Shown: positions 56,249 to 64,000 of the stretch, one piece after another | Numbering within the stretch: the stretch's first letter is position 1 | Layout of the letters: the number at the start of each line of letters is the position of its first letter | Assembly: GCF_020707265.1 (NCBI RefSeq) | Contig: NZ_JAJFEQ010000002.1 | Coordinates: 372,001-436,000 of the forward strand | Length of the DNA: 64,000 nt | DNA from: Massilia sp. IC2-477 | Lineage (GTDB): Bacteria > Pseudomonadota > Gammaproteobacteria > Burkholderiales > Burkholderiaceae_D | Direction: 5' to 3' | Notes under the pieces: generated by a model | The model's database searches: none | The model's input: the letters and a program-made list of their open reading frames with translations, nothing else | What the model was told of the DNA's origin: nothing | Translations under genes and position numbers: made by a program

Positions 56249-57514
56249 TCAGGTCCCAGCGCGCCGGGACCGGGCCTCGGATGCGACGTCTGCCAGCAGG
56301 CTGGCCAGTTGCCGGGCGCGGGCGCTCCTCGCCTGCGCCCGCACGAACTCCGGCGCCGCGCACGGCGCACTGCCTCTGCGCGCCAATTCCAGCAGGCGGG
56401 TCAGCGCCTGCGCGATCGCTTCCCTGTCGTCGAGCGGCGCCATGGTATCGATGCCGGCCGCGCGCACGAGGGCCGCGGTGTCGCCTGCGGGATCGGTCAG
56501 CGCGAGCAGCGGGCGTCCCGCGCGCAGGTATTCGTAGAGCTTGGCCGGCACCTGGTTGTTGCAGTTTGCCGCCTGCAGGACCAACAGGCCGTCGGCTGCC
56601 AGCATTTCCGCCAGCGCGGCGCGGTAGGGCAGGGGCGGAGCGATCTCCACCAGCGCGTCGATGCCATGCTCGCGCGCCAGTTCCTTCAGCAGCGCATCGT
56701 GCACCGGCGCACGCAGCCGCAGCCGGAAGCGCGCCGGATCGAGAACGCCGGCGCGGGCCAGCCCGGCCAGTGCCGCGAACAGCGGACCCGGATCGCGCTC
56801 CGACGGGTAGACGATTCCGCTGTGCAGCAGCACGAAGGGGCGGTCGGGCGCCGCAACGGGCCGCGGCACGTCCGCTGTGGCGGCCGTGAATTCCGCTTCG
56901 TCGTAACCGTTCTCGATCAGGCAGAAGCGTTCCGGCGGCAGTTCCGGATAACGCTGGCGGTAGCTGCGCACCATGCCCGACGTGGCGCACACGGCGCGCG
57001 CGCAGTGGCGCAGCGTCCGGCGCTCGACCCAGGCGGCGGCGCGCCGCATCCAGGGATCCTGCGGCCAGCTGGCGTCGATCATCGGATCGCGCAGGTCCGC
57101 CACCCAGGGCAGCCCGGTGAGGCGGTGCAGCACCAGGCCGATCAAATGCGCGGTGGCGATCGGATAGGTGGACCAGATGACGGCGGGACGCTCGCGCCGC
57201 ACCAGCCGCAAGCCGGCCCGGACGGCGCCCGGCAGCCAGCCGATCCAGCGGTCGGGCAGGGCCAGCATGCGGGTATAGCGTCCCTTGATCGCCAGGTGGC
57301 GCGCGCTGTCGAGCGCGAACGCGCGCGTCACCTGCGCCGGTCCGTCGTAGGGCGCGCCGCCGGCGTCCGCATAGGCGCGCGGATGGGCGCTGAGCACCAG
57401 GGGACGCCAGCCGAGCTCGGGCAGGTAGCGGGCAAAGGAGACGGTGCGCTGGATGCCGCTGCTGCCGCGCTGGGGCGGGAAGTGGAAGGCCACCATCAGG
57501 ACCGTGTCTACCAC
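56249..57514 (-). CDS. GT4-like glycosyltransferase
   Basis: 421 residues from GTG 57514, overlapping the hydrolase-1 stop by seven bases; ATG 57496 is an alternative. Two Rossmann halves: AFHFPPQRGSSGIQRTVSFA at the start and PVPAKLYEYLRAGRPLLAL-type donor site (NQVPAKLYEYLRAGRP) near residue 330. It adds a sugar to the repeat unit. Last gene of the minus-strand operon, facing the beta-helix gene. Confidence 0.87.
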   Translation of the reverse strand: MVDTVLMVAFHFPPQRGSSGIQRTVSFARYLPELGWRPLVLSAHPRAYADAGGAPYDGPAQVTRAFALDSARHLAIKGRYTRMLALPDRWIGWLPGAVRAGLRLVRRERPAVIWSTYPIATAHLIGLVLHRLTGLPWVADLRDPMIDASWPQDPWMRRAAAWVERRTLRHCARAVCATSGMVRSYRQRYPELPPERFCLIENGYDEAEFTAATADVPRPVAAPDRPFVLLHSGIVYPSERDPGPLFAALAGLARAGVLDPARFRLRLRAPVHDALLKELAREHGIDALVEIAPPLPYRAALAEMLAADGLLVLQAANCNNQVPAKLYEYLRAGRPLLALTDPAGDTAALVRAAGIDTMAPLDDREAIAQALTRLLELARRGSAPCAAPEFVRAQARSARARQLASLLADVASEARSRRAGT

Positions 57515-58350
57515 GCGGCCATCCAGTCGCAGGTCCAGTCGACGACCTGCTCGTGCCAGTCACGCCGCGAGCAGGTATGGTCGGCGCCCGGCAGGCGGCG
57601 CAGCGTGACGCGGCGCTCGCCGAGCAGGCGGCGCCATGCGGGATCGGTCTCGGCCACGCCCGCGAATTCCTGGGCGGTCAGGTCGGCGCCGCTGAGCATC
57701 ACCAGCAGGCGTCCGTCGAAGCGCGCCAAGCCGTCGGCCATGCGCTGCGGCAGCGTGGCCACGGGCCCCGGCGCCGGCTTCGCGCCCAGCGCGCTGCGCG
57801 CCACTGCCAGCGCCGAGGCGGCCGCCGAGCGCAGGTCGAAGCGCCCGGCCAGGATCTTGCTCCATAGCTCGCCCTCGAACAGGCGCCTGCGGTAGTAATG
57901 CCGGATGGTCGCGCGCGCCGCGCCGGCCTCGGTGCGCACCCAGGGATTGAGCAGGGCCAGGCCGCCCACGCGCGCGTCGCCGGCGCCGTAGAATGCGATC
58001 GCCGAGGCGCCGTCGCACAGGCCCCAGAGGGCGATGTCGCGCAGCTGCGGCGCGGCCGCGGTGAAGGCGTCGAGCGCCGCCCGGATGTCGGCACCGACTT
58101 CCTCGAAGCCGCGCGCGCGGCCCTCGCTGTCGCCCATGCCGCGATAGTCGAAGCGCATGGCGGCGATGCCGCGCGCGGCCAGGCTGCGCGCCAGCAGCGT
58201 GAACTGGCGGTGGCTGCCGGCGCGGTACTGGGGGCCGCCGACCACGATCAGCACCCCGCGCACGGGCGCGGCCGGGCCGGCCGGCAGGCTGACGATGCCG
58301 TACAGGCGGTCGCCCTCGCAGTCGAAGGAGATGGCGCGTTCGTCGATCAT
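57508..58350 (-). CDS. Exosortase A system-associated hydrolase 1
   Basis: 280 residues from ATG 58350. Alpha/beta-hydrolase of the TIGR03100 type: VVGGPQYRAGSHRQFTLLAR, FDYRGMGDSEG, the nucleophile elbow ALWGLCDGASA with cysteine in place of serine, and the late His in GADHTCSRRDW. Found almost only in XrtA exopolysaccharide loci; function not established. Overlaps hydrolase 2 by four bases. Confidence 0.9.
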   Translation of the reverse strand: MIDERAISFDCEGDRLYGIVSLPAGPAAPVRGVLIVVGGPQYRAGSHRQFTLLARSLAARGIAAMRFDYRGMGDSEGRARGFEEVGADIRAALDAFTAAAPQLRDIALWGLCDGASAIAFYGAGDARVGGLALLNPWVRTEAGAARATIRHYYRRRLFEGELWSKILAGRFDLRSAAASALAVARSALGAKPAPGPVATLPQRMADGLARFDGRLLVMLSGADLTAQEFAGVAETDPAWRRLLGERRVTLRRLPGADHTCSRRDWHEQVVDWTCDWMAAW

Positions 58351-59189
58351 GGCTGCCCTCCCTGCGTCGCCGGCGCGGCCAGCGCGGCCAGCGTGGCCGC
58401 ACGCAGCTGCGGACACTCGGCCGTTTCCGCCATGCTCCAGCAGGCCTCGTCGTGCACGGCCTGCAGTTCCACGGTCGCACCCTGGGCGCGCCAGATCCAG
58501 GCCTGCTGCTGCGCCGGCTGGGGAACCGGGCGCCCGGCCGCCGGCACCACTTCCAGCCAGTGCAGCGGCGCCGCCGGCGTCGCGAAGGCGCCCGCGTCGG
58601 CCGCTTCGATCGCATCCGCCAGCGCCGGGGCCAGCATGTAGCCGCCGATCTCCTGGGCTTCCACGCGCAGCGACTCGCGCAGGCGCCGGCTGTCGCGTCC
58701 GCCTTCGCCGGCCAGCATTTCGCTTGCCATGCGCATGCGCAGCAGCTGGTTCAGGTAGACCGCGCCGCGCAGCACCGGCTGCCACAGGACGAAGCGCTCG
58801 ACCGGCACGGCGGCGGCGCGCGCGTAGTCCAGCGCCAGCAGCGCGCCCAGGCGCACGCCCCACAGGCCGGGGGTGCACTGCGTCCGCTCTGCCAGCCAGG
58901 CGTGGCCGAGGGCGAGGTCGGCCTTCCAGGTGTCCCAGCGCGCCTCGCCGAACTCGCCGTCGCTGTCGCCGCTGCCGTGCAGGTCCAGCTGCAGCACCGC
59001 GCAGCCCTGCGCGGCCAGCGCGCGCGCGGCCACGCTGGCCGCGCGCCGGCTGCGGTTCATCTCCTCGCCGAAGGGCGGCACGTACAGCAGCGCCGCACGC
59101 GCGCCGCCCTGGGCCGGATGGTAGACGCAATAGCGCCGTCCGGCGGCGGCAGGCAGGAAGAAATGTTCGGCAGGCGCGGGACGCATCAT
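58347..59189 (-). CDS. Exosortase A system-associated hydrolase 2
   Basis: 280 residues. TIGR03101-type alpha/beta-hydrolase fold: YVPPFGEEMNRSRR, LQLDLHGSGDSDGEFG, and an elbow GLWGVRLGALLALDYA in which the usual nucleophile is Arg. The second half is divergent and lacks an obvious His. A scaffold or partner of hydrolase 1 is as likely as an enzyme. Start overlaps the ACP stop (ATGA). Confidence 0.88.
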   Translation of the reverse strand: MMRPAPAEHFFLPAAAGRRYCVYHPAQGGARAALLYVPPFGEEMNRSRRAASVAARALAAQGCAVLQLDLHGSGDSDGEFGEARWDTWKADLALGHAWLAERTQCTPGLWGVRLGALLALDYARAAAVPVERFVLWQPVLRGAVYLNQLLRMRMASEMLAGEGGRDSRRLRESLRVEAQEIGGYMLAPALADAIEAADAGAFATPAAPLHWLEVVPAAGRPVPQPAQQQAWIWRAQGATVELQAVHDEACWSMAETAECPQLRAATLAALAAPATQGGQP

Positions 59190-59434
59190 TGTCCGGTTTT
59201 CTGTTCCACGAAGCGCGCCAGGCTGCCCACCGTCTCGAAGGTGCTGGCGCTGATGTCGTCGTCGTCGATCATGACGCCGAACCGGTCTTCGATGGCGGCG
59301 ATCACGCTGACGACCGCCATCGAGTCGAGTTCGGGAATGGCGCCCAGCAGGGGCGAGTCGGCCGTCAGCGCCTGGGCGCCGGGGCCGAGGTTCAGCACGT
59401 CGGCCAGCAGGGTTTTCACTTCGTCGAGATACAT
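59186..59434 (-). CDS. Acyl carrier protein of the exopolysaccharide locus
   Basis: 82 residues from ATG 59434; the upstream extension is not ACP-like. The phosphopantetheine serine is in PELDSMAVVSVI, with the acidic helix III region RFGVMIDDDDISAS. A dedicated carrier between an acyltransferase gene and hydrolase 2, most likely loaded by the AMP-forming ligase encoded divergently. One base separates it from the upstream gene. Confidence 0.92.
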   Translation of the reverse strand: MYLDEVKTLLADVLNLGPGAQALTADSPLLGAIPELDSMAVVSVIAAIEDRFGVMIDDDDISASTFETVGSLARFVEQKTGQ

Positions 59435-59435
59435 G

Positions 59436-60482
59436 TCATGCTCCGTTCTGTAGGTGGGCGGCGCCCCGTTCGCGCAGCATCGCATGCAGGCGCGCCAGGG
59501 CCGGCCACCGGTAATGGTTGAGATGGTAAAGAGTGCGCACCTGGTCCGTCCAGCGCGTGTGCCACTCCATCACCCTTCCGTAGAATTCGATGCGCGCGAA
59601 CCGTTCTTCGTCGAACAGCGCGCGGCAGGCTTCCTCGCGCATCAGGAGCGCCGGCGACAGCCCGTCCGCCGCGCCTTCATCGTACGCGGTCTTCAGGATG
59701 ACGATGGTATCGCGTTCCAGGATGCACAGGTCCATGGCGACCAGCCGCTCGCCGAACCAGTAGCGGTAGGCGCGCGCGCCGCCATCGCGGGCGAAGGCTT
59801 CCAGCATGCGGGCATAGAACCGCCCCTGCGCGTTGCCGGCGTCGACGGCGGTGCCGCCGCGCGCCTTCCAGCCGGCGCCTTCCAGCCGGCCGTAGTCGGC
59901 CACCGTGGCAGCCATCATGCCGGGCTGATCGACCACGTCGAGGCGGGTGGCGGTGCCGTCGGCGGCAAGGCGCTTGCGCTGCTTCTTGAGGTTGGCGCGC
60001 AGGTTCTTGCCGCGGCCGTTCCAGTAGTCCTCGAAGCCGCCGGTGACATCGATGCGCGCGGTCGCGATGTAGTCCAGGGTACGCATATTGTCGCCGGCGC
60101 CGGGAGCGGGACGCGGCAGCAGCAGCGGGTCGCACTGGGTCAGGCCGAGCTGCAGGGCGAAGCCGGGCAGGGCCTGGGCCAGGCCGGCGAGCAGGGACGC
60201 GGCCGGGATGCCGGGCCGCTGCAGCCACAGCCCGAGCGGCGCCTGGGCCGGCTGGAAGGTGGCCCAGCGCCCCGGGCCCTGCGGCGCCAGCACGGCCGCC
60301 GCGCACGGGCCCGCCTCGTCTTCGCACAGGGCCAGCAGCTCAGGTCCGCTGCCGAACGCTTCCAGCAGCGCGTCCACGAAGGCGGGCGCGAACATCGGCG
60401 CGGCCGGCAGGCCGGCGCGCAGCGCATCCCAGTGGGCGGCGGCGGCGCCGAAGCGCGCGGCCGGAAGCAGTCGCCACTTCAT
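59436..60482 (-). CDS. GNAT/FemAB-like acyltransferase (CelD/BcsL type)
   Basis: 348 residues from ATG 60482. Tandem GNAT-like (FemAB) fold: the second half has FEDYWNGRGKNLRANLKKQRK, GWKARGGTAV, FYARMLEAFARDGGARAYRYWFGER (quoted partly), ILKTAYDEGAADGLSPALLM and IEFYGRVMEWHTRW. Related proteins transfer acyl or aminoacyl groups to envelope polymers. Start overlaps the aminotransferase stop (ATGA). Best candidate for transferring the ACP-bound group to the polysaccharide precursor; inference. Confidence 0.83.
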   Translation of the reverse strand: MKWRLLPAARFGAAAAHWDALRAGLPAAPMFAPAFVDALLEAFGSGPELLALCEDEAGPCAAAVLAPQGPGRWATFQPAQAPLGLWLQRPGIPAASLLAGLAQALPGFALQLGLTQCDPLLLPRPAPGAGDNMRTLDYIATARIDVTGGFEDYWNGRGKNLRANLKKQRKRLAADGTATRLDVVDQPGMMAATVADYGRLEGAGWKARGGTAVDAGNAQGRFYARMLEAFARDGGARAYRYWFGERLVAMDLCILERDTIVILKTAYDEGAADGLSPALLMREEACRALFDEERFARIEFYGRVMEWHTRWTDQVRTLYHLNHYRWPALARLHAMLRERGAAHLQNGA

Positions 60483-61681
60483 GGGGCCAGGGCCGCGCGT
60501 GCGCGTTCGCACAGCCAGGCAAGCTCGTCTTCACGCAGTTCCTGGTGCAGCGGGAAGGCCAGCACCCGGCGCGACAGCGCCGCGCTCTCGGCGCCGGCAG
60601 CCGCGTCCACGCCGGGCCACAGGGTCGAGGCGAAGCGGGTGACCGGCACGCCCCATGCGTCCAGGCGCGCGCAGACCGGCTCCGGATCGTCCACCAGCAG
60701 CGGGAACAGCCAGGGACAGGCGCCCGCCGGCAACTGCGCGAACAGGGGGCGGCAACCGGGCAGGCCGCCGAGCGCGCGCTCCAGCCGCGCATAGTTGGCG
60801 CGGCGCCGCGTCACGATACGCCCGGCGTCGGCGCGGCGCAGCAGGCGCCGCGCGATCCAGGAGGCGCGCTTGTCGACCCAGGCAGGGTCGAACTCCACGC
60901 CGCTGTCGGACGAGGCGGGGGCGAGCGCCGCGGCCTGCGCCGCCTCGCCGCGGCGGCCTTTCAGCGCGTTCCACAACAGTCCCTTGGCCGCCAGCGGGGC
61001 GGCCAGCAGGGCGTGCAGCAGCGGCAGGCGGCCGTAGGCAAAGCCGCGTTCCAGGGTGTTGAGCAGGGCCTTGATCTCGAAGGCGGCGCCGGCCGGGCGC
61101 AGCCTGGACGCCAGCGGCCGGGTGCGCGACACCAGCACGCCGCCATCGTAGGCCGGGAAGAATTTCATGCTGCTGGCGATGGCGTAGTCGCCGAATGCGC
61201 CGACCGGGCGTCCCGCGTGCTTGCCGAAGAAGCAGTGGGCGCAGTCCTCCACCAGGGCCAGGCCGTGCGCATCGCAAAACGCGCGCAGCCGCACCAGGTC
61301 CTGCGGGAAGCCGAAGTAATGGGTGACCACCAGCACTTTCACCCGCGACCCGAGCCGCGCGGCGACATCGTCCAGGTCGACCGCCGTGTCCATGCCGACG
61401 CGGTAGAACAGGGGTGTCGCGCCGCGCCACAGCACCGGCGGCACCATCGACAGGCTGTGATAGGCCGGCAGCAGCACCGCGTCGCCCGCTTCCACGCCGA
61501 GGGCGCGCAGCGCCAGCGCCAGCGCCACCCGGCCGCTGGTGACGAAGCGGGCTTCCCCGGCCTCGAGCACGCTCGGCAGGCTGGCGCGTCCGCGGCCGAA
61601 CGAGGCGCGCGACAGCACCGGCGCCAGCGGCACGCGGGGATGCGCCGGCGGCGCGAGGGAAAGGGGGGCGGGAAGCGGCAT
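60479..61681 (-). CDS. DegT/DnrJ/EryC1/StrS-family aminotransferase
   Basis: 400 residues from ATG 61681; the upstream frame is not conserved. PLP enzyme: PAYHSLSMVPPVL, VLVVTHYFGFPQ, VEDCAHCFFGKHAG and the PLP lysine in ASSMKFFPAYDGGVL. Such enzymes usually aminate nucleotide-linked keto sugars. First gene of the minus-strand operon, divergent from the ligase with 111 bp between. Confidence 0.88.
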   Translation of the reverse strand: MPLPAPLSLAPPAHPRVPLAPVLSRASFGRGRASLPSVLEAGEARFVTSGRVALALALRALGVEAGDAVLLPAYHSLSMVPPVLWRGATPLFYRVGMDTAVDLDDVAARLGSRVKVLVVTHYFGFPQDLVRLRAFCDAHGLALVEDCAHCFFGKHAGRPVGAFGDYAIASSMKFFPAYDGGVLVSRTRPLASRLRPAGAAFEIKALLNTLERGFAYGRLPLLHALLAAPLAAKGLLWNALKGRRGEAAQAAALAPASSDSGVEFDPAWVDKRASWIARRLLRRADAGRIVTRRRANYARLERALGGLPGCRPLFAQLPAGACPWLFPLLVDDPEPVCARLDAWGVPVTRFASTLWPGVDAAAGAESAALSRRVLAFPLHQELREDELAWLCERARAALAP

Positions 61682-61716
61682 GGTCGGCTGTGGTATCTGG
61701 GTCGTATTGTGCCTTG

Positions 61717-61730
61717 TTTCGCAGGCGAAA
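61717..61730. promoter_or_regulatory. Palindrome between divergent exopolysaccharide operons
   Basis: TTTCGC and GCGAAA flank AG. It lies 36 bp from the aminotransferase start and 62 bp from the ligase start, suitably placed to control both promoters. Confidence 0.45.
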
Positions 61731-61792
61731 TGGTAACATTGCGCTCTATTTGCACCGCAACACGACATGCCGCGCATGCTTCGTCTTCTTTT

Positions 61793-63385
61793 ATGAGCGA
61801 GTTGGTCCACGACTTCATTTTCGCCTCGGCCGCGCGCACGCCGCAGGCCCCGGCCCTGGCCCATGGCGACATCCGCCTCGACTACGCCGCGCTAGCCGGC
61901 GCCGTGCGCGCCGCCGCCGCGGCGCTGGGCGCCCATCTGCGCGCGCCCGGCGAACGGGTGGCCGTGTTCCTGGAAAAGCGCGTCGAGAACGTGGCGGCGC
62001 TGTTCGGCGCCGCCGCCGCCGGCGCCGTCTTCGTCCCGGTCAATCCACTGCTCAAGCCGGAACAGGTGGCGCACATCCTGCGCGACTGCAACGTGCGGGT
62101 GCTGGTCACCTCGAGCGAGCGCCTGGCCGCGCTGGCGCCGGTGCTGGCGGCCTGCCCCGACCTGCGCGCCGTGCTGGCCACCGGGCTGAAGTCCGGAGCG
62201 GAGACGCCCGCCGCCGGCGCGCCGGAAGTGCGCGCCTGGGAAGCGGCGCTGGCCGCCGCGCCCGCATCCACGCCGGCGCGCCGGATCGACGCCGACGTCG
62301 CCGCCATCCTGTACACCTCCGGCTCCACCGGCAAGCCCAAGGGCGTGGTGCTGTCGCACCGTAACCTGGTGGCCGGCGCGCGCAGCGTCGCCGATTACCT
62401 CGCGATCGGGCCGGACGATCGCATCCTGTCGGTGCTGCCGCTCAGCTTCGACTATGGCCTGAGCCAGCTGACCTGCGCTTTCCTGGCCGGCGCCTCGGCG
62501 GTGCTGCTCAACCACCTGTTTGCGCGCGATGTCGTGGCGGCGGTCGCGGCCGAGCGCATCACCGGCCTGGCCGCCGTGCCGCCGCTGTGGAGCCAGCTGG
62601 CGCGGCTGCCGTGGCCGGCCGACTGCAGCCTGCGCTACCTCACCAATTCCGGCGGCGCCATGCCGGGCGCCACGCTGGCGCAGCTACGCGCCGCGCTGCC
62701 GCGGGCACAGGTGTTCCTGATGTACGGCCTGACCGAAGCCTTCCGCTCGACCTACCTGCCGCCGGAACAGCTGGACCGCCGTCCGGATTCGATCGGGCGC
62801 GCGATCCCGAACGCCGAGGTGATGGTGGTGCGGCCCGACGGCAGCGCCTGTGCGCCCGGCGAGCCGGGCGAACTGGTGCACCGCGGCGCCCTGGTCGCGC
62901 TCGGCTACTGGAACGACCCGGCCAAGACCGCCGAGCGCTTCCGCCCGGCGCCGGGACAGGATCCGGCCCTGCCCCTGGTCGAAATGGCGGTCTGGTCGGG
63001 CGACACCGTGCGCCGCGACGAAGAGGGTTTCCTGTACTTCGTCGGCCGTACCGATGACCTGATCAAGGTCTCCGGCTACCGCATCAGCCCGACCGAGGTC
63101 GAAGAGCTGGCCTATGCCAGCGGCCTGGTGGAAGAGGCGGTCGCGTTCGGCGTGCCGCACCCGGAACTGGGACAGGCGGTGGTGCTGCTGGCCAGCGTGC
63201 CCTGCGCCGACGAGGCCACCCGCGGCGCGCTGCTGAAGGAATGCCAGCGCCGCATGCCGGCCTACATGGTGCCGCAGCACCTGGCCCTGCGCGCCGAAGC
63301 GTTTCCGCGCAACCCGAACGGCAAGATCGACCGTCCGGCGCTGCGCGCGGCCTTCCTCGATACCTTCGAAAGCAGCATCGCATGA
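61793..63385 (+). CDS. Acyl-CoA ligase (AMP-forming), exosortase A system-associated
   Basis: 530 residues from ATG 61793. ANL-superfamily adenylating enzyme (TIGR03098 type): A3 LYTSGSTGKPKGVVLSH, A5 FLMYGLTEAFRSTYLPP, A8 GRTDDLIKVSGYRISPTEVE and the catalytic Lys in NPNGKIDRPAL. It activates a carboxylic acid as adenylate and probably loads it on the ACP. The substrate pocket cannot be read from sequence. Stop overlaps the decarboxylase start (ATGA). Confidence 0.92.
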   Translation: MSELVHDFIFASAARTPQAPALAHGDIRLDYAALAGAVRAAAAALGAHLRAPGERVAVFLEKRVENVAALFGAAAAGAVFVPVNPLLKPEQVAHILRDCNVRVLVTSSERLAALAPVLAACPDLRAVLATGLKSGAETPAAGAPEVRAWEAALAAAPASTPARRIDADVAAILYTSGSTGKPKGVVLSHRNLVAGARSVADYLAIGPDDRILSVLPLSFDYGLSQLTCAFLAGASAVLLNHLFARDVVAAVAAERITGLAAVPPLWSQLARLPWPADCSLRYLTNSGGAMPGATLAQLRAALPRAQVFLMYGLTEAFRSTYLPPEQLDRRPDSIGRAIPNAEVMVVRPDGSACAPGEPGELVHRGALVALGYWNDPAKTAERFRPAPGQDPALPLVEMAVWSGDTVRRDEEGFLYFVGRTDDLIKVSGYRISPTEVEELAYASGLVEEAVAFGVPHPELGQAVVLLASVPCADEATRGALLKECQRRMPAYMVPQHLALRAEAFPRNPNGKIDRPALRAAFLDTFESSIA

Positions 63386-64000
63386 ACAAACCTGTCCACG
63401 CCCCGCAGAACCAGTTCGCCGTCAGCGGCGGCGAACTGCAGATCGGCGGCATGCCCCTGTCGCGCCTGGCCGAACGGGTCGGCGCCACGCCCTTCTACGC
63501 CTACGACCGGGCCCTGGTCAAGGCGCGCATGGCGCAGCTGCGCGCCGCCCTGCCGGACGGGCTGAAGCTGCATTATTCGATCAAGGCCAATCCGATGCCG
63601 GCCCTGGTGCAGCTGATGGCAGGCCTGGCCGACGGCCTCGACGTGGCGTCAGGCGGCGAGCTGTCCACCGCCCTCGACACCGGCTTCGACCCGGCCGATA
63701 TCAGTTTCGCCGGCCCCGGCAAGAGCATGGCCGAGATCCGGCGCGCGATCGCCGCCGGGGTATGCATCAATGCCGAATCGGCGGCCGAGGTCGAGCGTAT
63801 CGCGCGCCAGGCCAAGGAGCTCGGCCTGGCCCCGCGCGTGGTGCTGCGCGTGAATCCGGACTTCGAGCTGAAGGCCTCGGGCATGCGCATGGGCGGGGGC
63901 GCCAAGCCCTTCGGCATCGACGCCGAACGCGTGCCGGACGTGGTGGCGCAACTGCGCCGGCATGGTATCGAGCCGCTCGGCCTGCACATCTTCGCCGGCT
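63382..64000 (+). CDS. PLP-dependent decarboxylase, exosortase A system-associated, 3'-truncated
   Basis: The frame starts at ATG 63382 and is still open at the window edge after 206 codons. It is a fold-III decarboxylase of the ornithine/diaminopimelate group (TIGR03099 type): TPFYAYDRALVKARM, the PLP lysine in LHYSIKANPMPAL, GLDVASGGELSTAL, ISFAGPGKSMAEI and RVNPDFELKASGMRMGG, followed by a HIFAG strand. It likely removes a carboxyl group from an amino acid, giving an amine used in polymer decoration. Coupled to the ligase by overlap. Confidence 0.92.
   Translation, partial: MNKPVHAPQNQFAVSGGELQIGGMPLSRLAERVGATPFYAYDRALVKARMAQLRAALPDGLKLHYSIKANPMPALVQLMAGLADGLDVASGGELSTALDTGFDPADISFAGPGKSMAEIRRAIAAGVCINAESAAEVERIARQAKELGLAPRVVLRVNPDFELKASGMRMGGGAKPFGIDAERVPDVVAQLRRHGIEPLGLHIFAG

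Overview
The window reads as chromosomal DNA of a GC-rich betaproteobacterium, most likely Oxalobacteraceae (Massilia/Telluria/Duganella type). This rests on the strong G/C third-position bias, the phaA-phaB pair, a minCDE operon, and an exosortase-A (XrtA/PEP-CTERM) exopolysaccharide locus with PrsK/PrsR. The genus is an inference from gene content; no rRNA is present.

Layout. 1-4.2 kb holds mixed single genes: a truncated DUF924 protein, a Rossmann/DUF2520 protein, MAPEG, a molybdopterin-type domain protein, AlkB and an outer-membrane beta-barrel. 4.2-4.9 kb holds a REP-associated transposase (RAYT) with a REP doublet; a second, perfectly symmetric doublet lies at 18.2 kb and a solitary REP-like palindrome at 33.7 kb. 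5-12 kb carries ettA, rarD, a 158-bp inverted-repeat element, kup, an FKBP lipoprotein and a HAF-repeat protein. 11.8-21.6 kb is nearly all minus strand: DUF885 peptidase-gshA-HDAC fold protein-ElaA acetyltransferase, then hemA-prfA-dsbB-prmC, and an atypical OmpR-family regulator. 21.8-36.4 kb holds DUF697, a Tat-type tyrosinase, minCDE, phaAB, a DSD1-like PLP enzyme, pip, a DUF2721 pair, fadH facing a KASIII, and a CtpA protease. 36.4-46.8 kb is a secretory region: a candidate small RNA, tandem M13 metallopeptidases, a beta-helix protein, a large lipoprotein and a diheme cytochrome c.

From a tRNA-Arg(CCG) at 46.9 kb to the right edge lies the XrtA-associated exopolysaccharide locus. Plus strand: TviB-type UDP-HexNAc 6-dehydrogenase, WbpP-type 4-epimerase, TIGR03013-type initiating sugar transferase, histidine kinase PrsK, sigma-54 activator PrsR and a secreted beta-helix protein. 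Minus strand, tightly overlapping: DegT aminotransferase, GNAT/FemAB-like acyltransferase, acyl carrier protein, hydrolase 2, hydrolase 1 and a GT4-like glycosyltransferase. Then divergently an AMP-forming ligase and a PLP decarboxylase that runs off the window. The first genes make and attach uronic or amino sugars to a lipid carrier. The ligase-ACP-decarboxylase-acyltransferase set looks able to activate a small (amino) acid and attach it to the polymer. PrsK/PrsR probably links expression to sigma-54. Exosortase itself and any PEP-CTERM substrate lie outside the window.

The points I would follow first are: the activation/decoration module of the exopolysaccharide locus; an HDAC-fold protein that has lost both Asp zinc ligands; the RAYT with structurally conserved but sequence-divergent REP doublets; helically phased TTATCC repeats ending in a DnaA-box-like site; and an orphan hairpin-terminator unit suggesting a small RNA.
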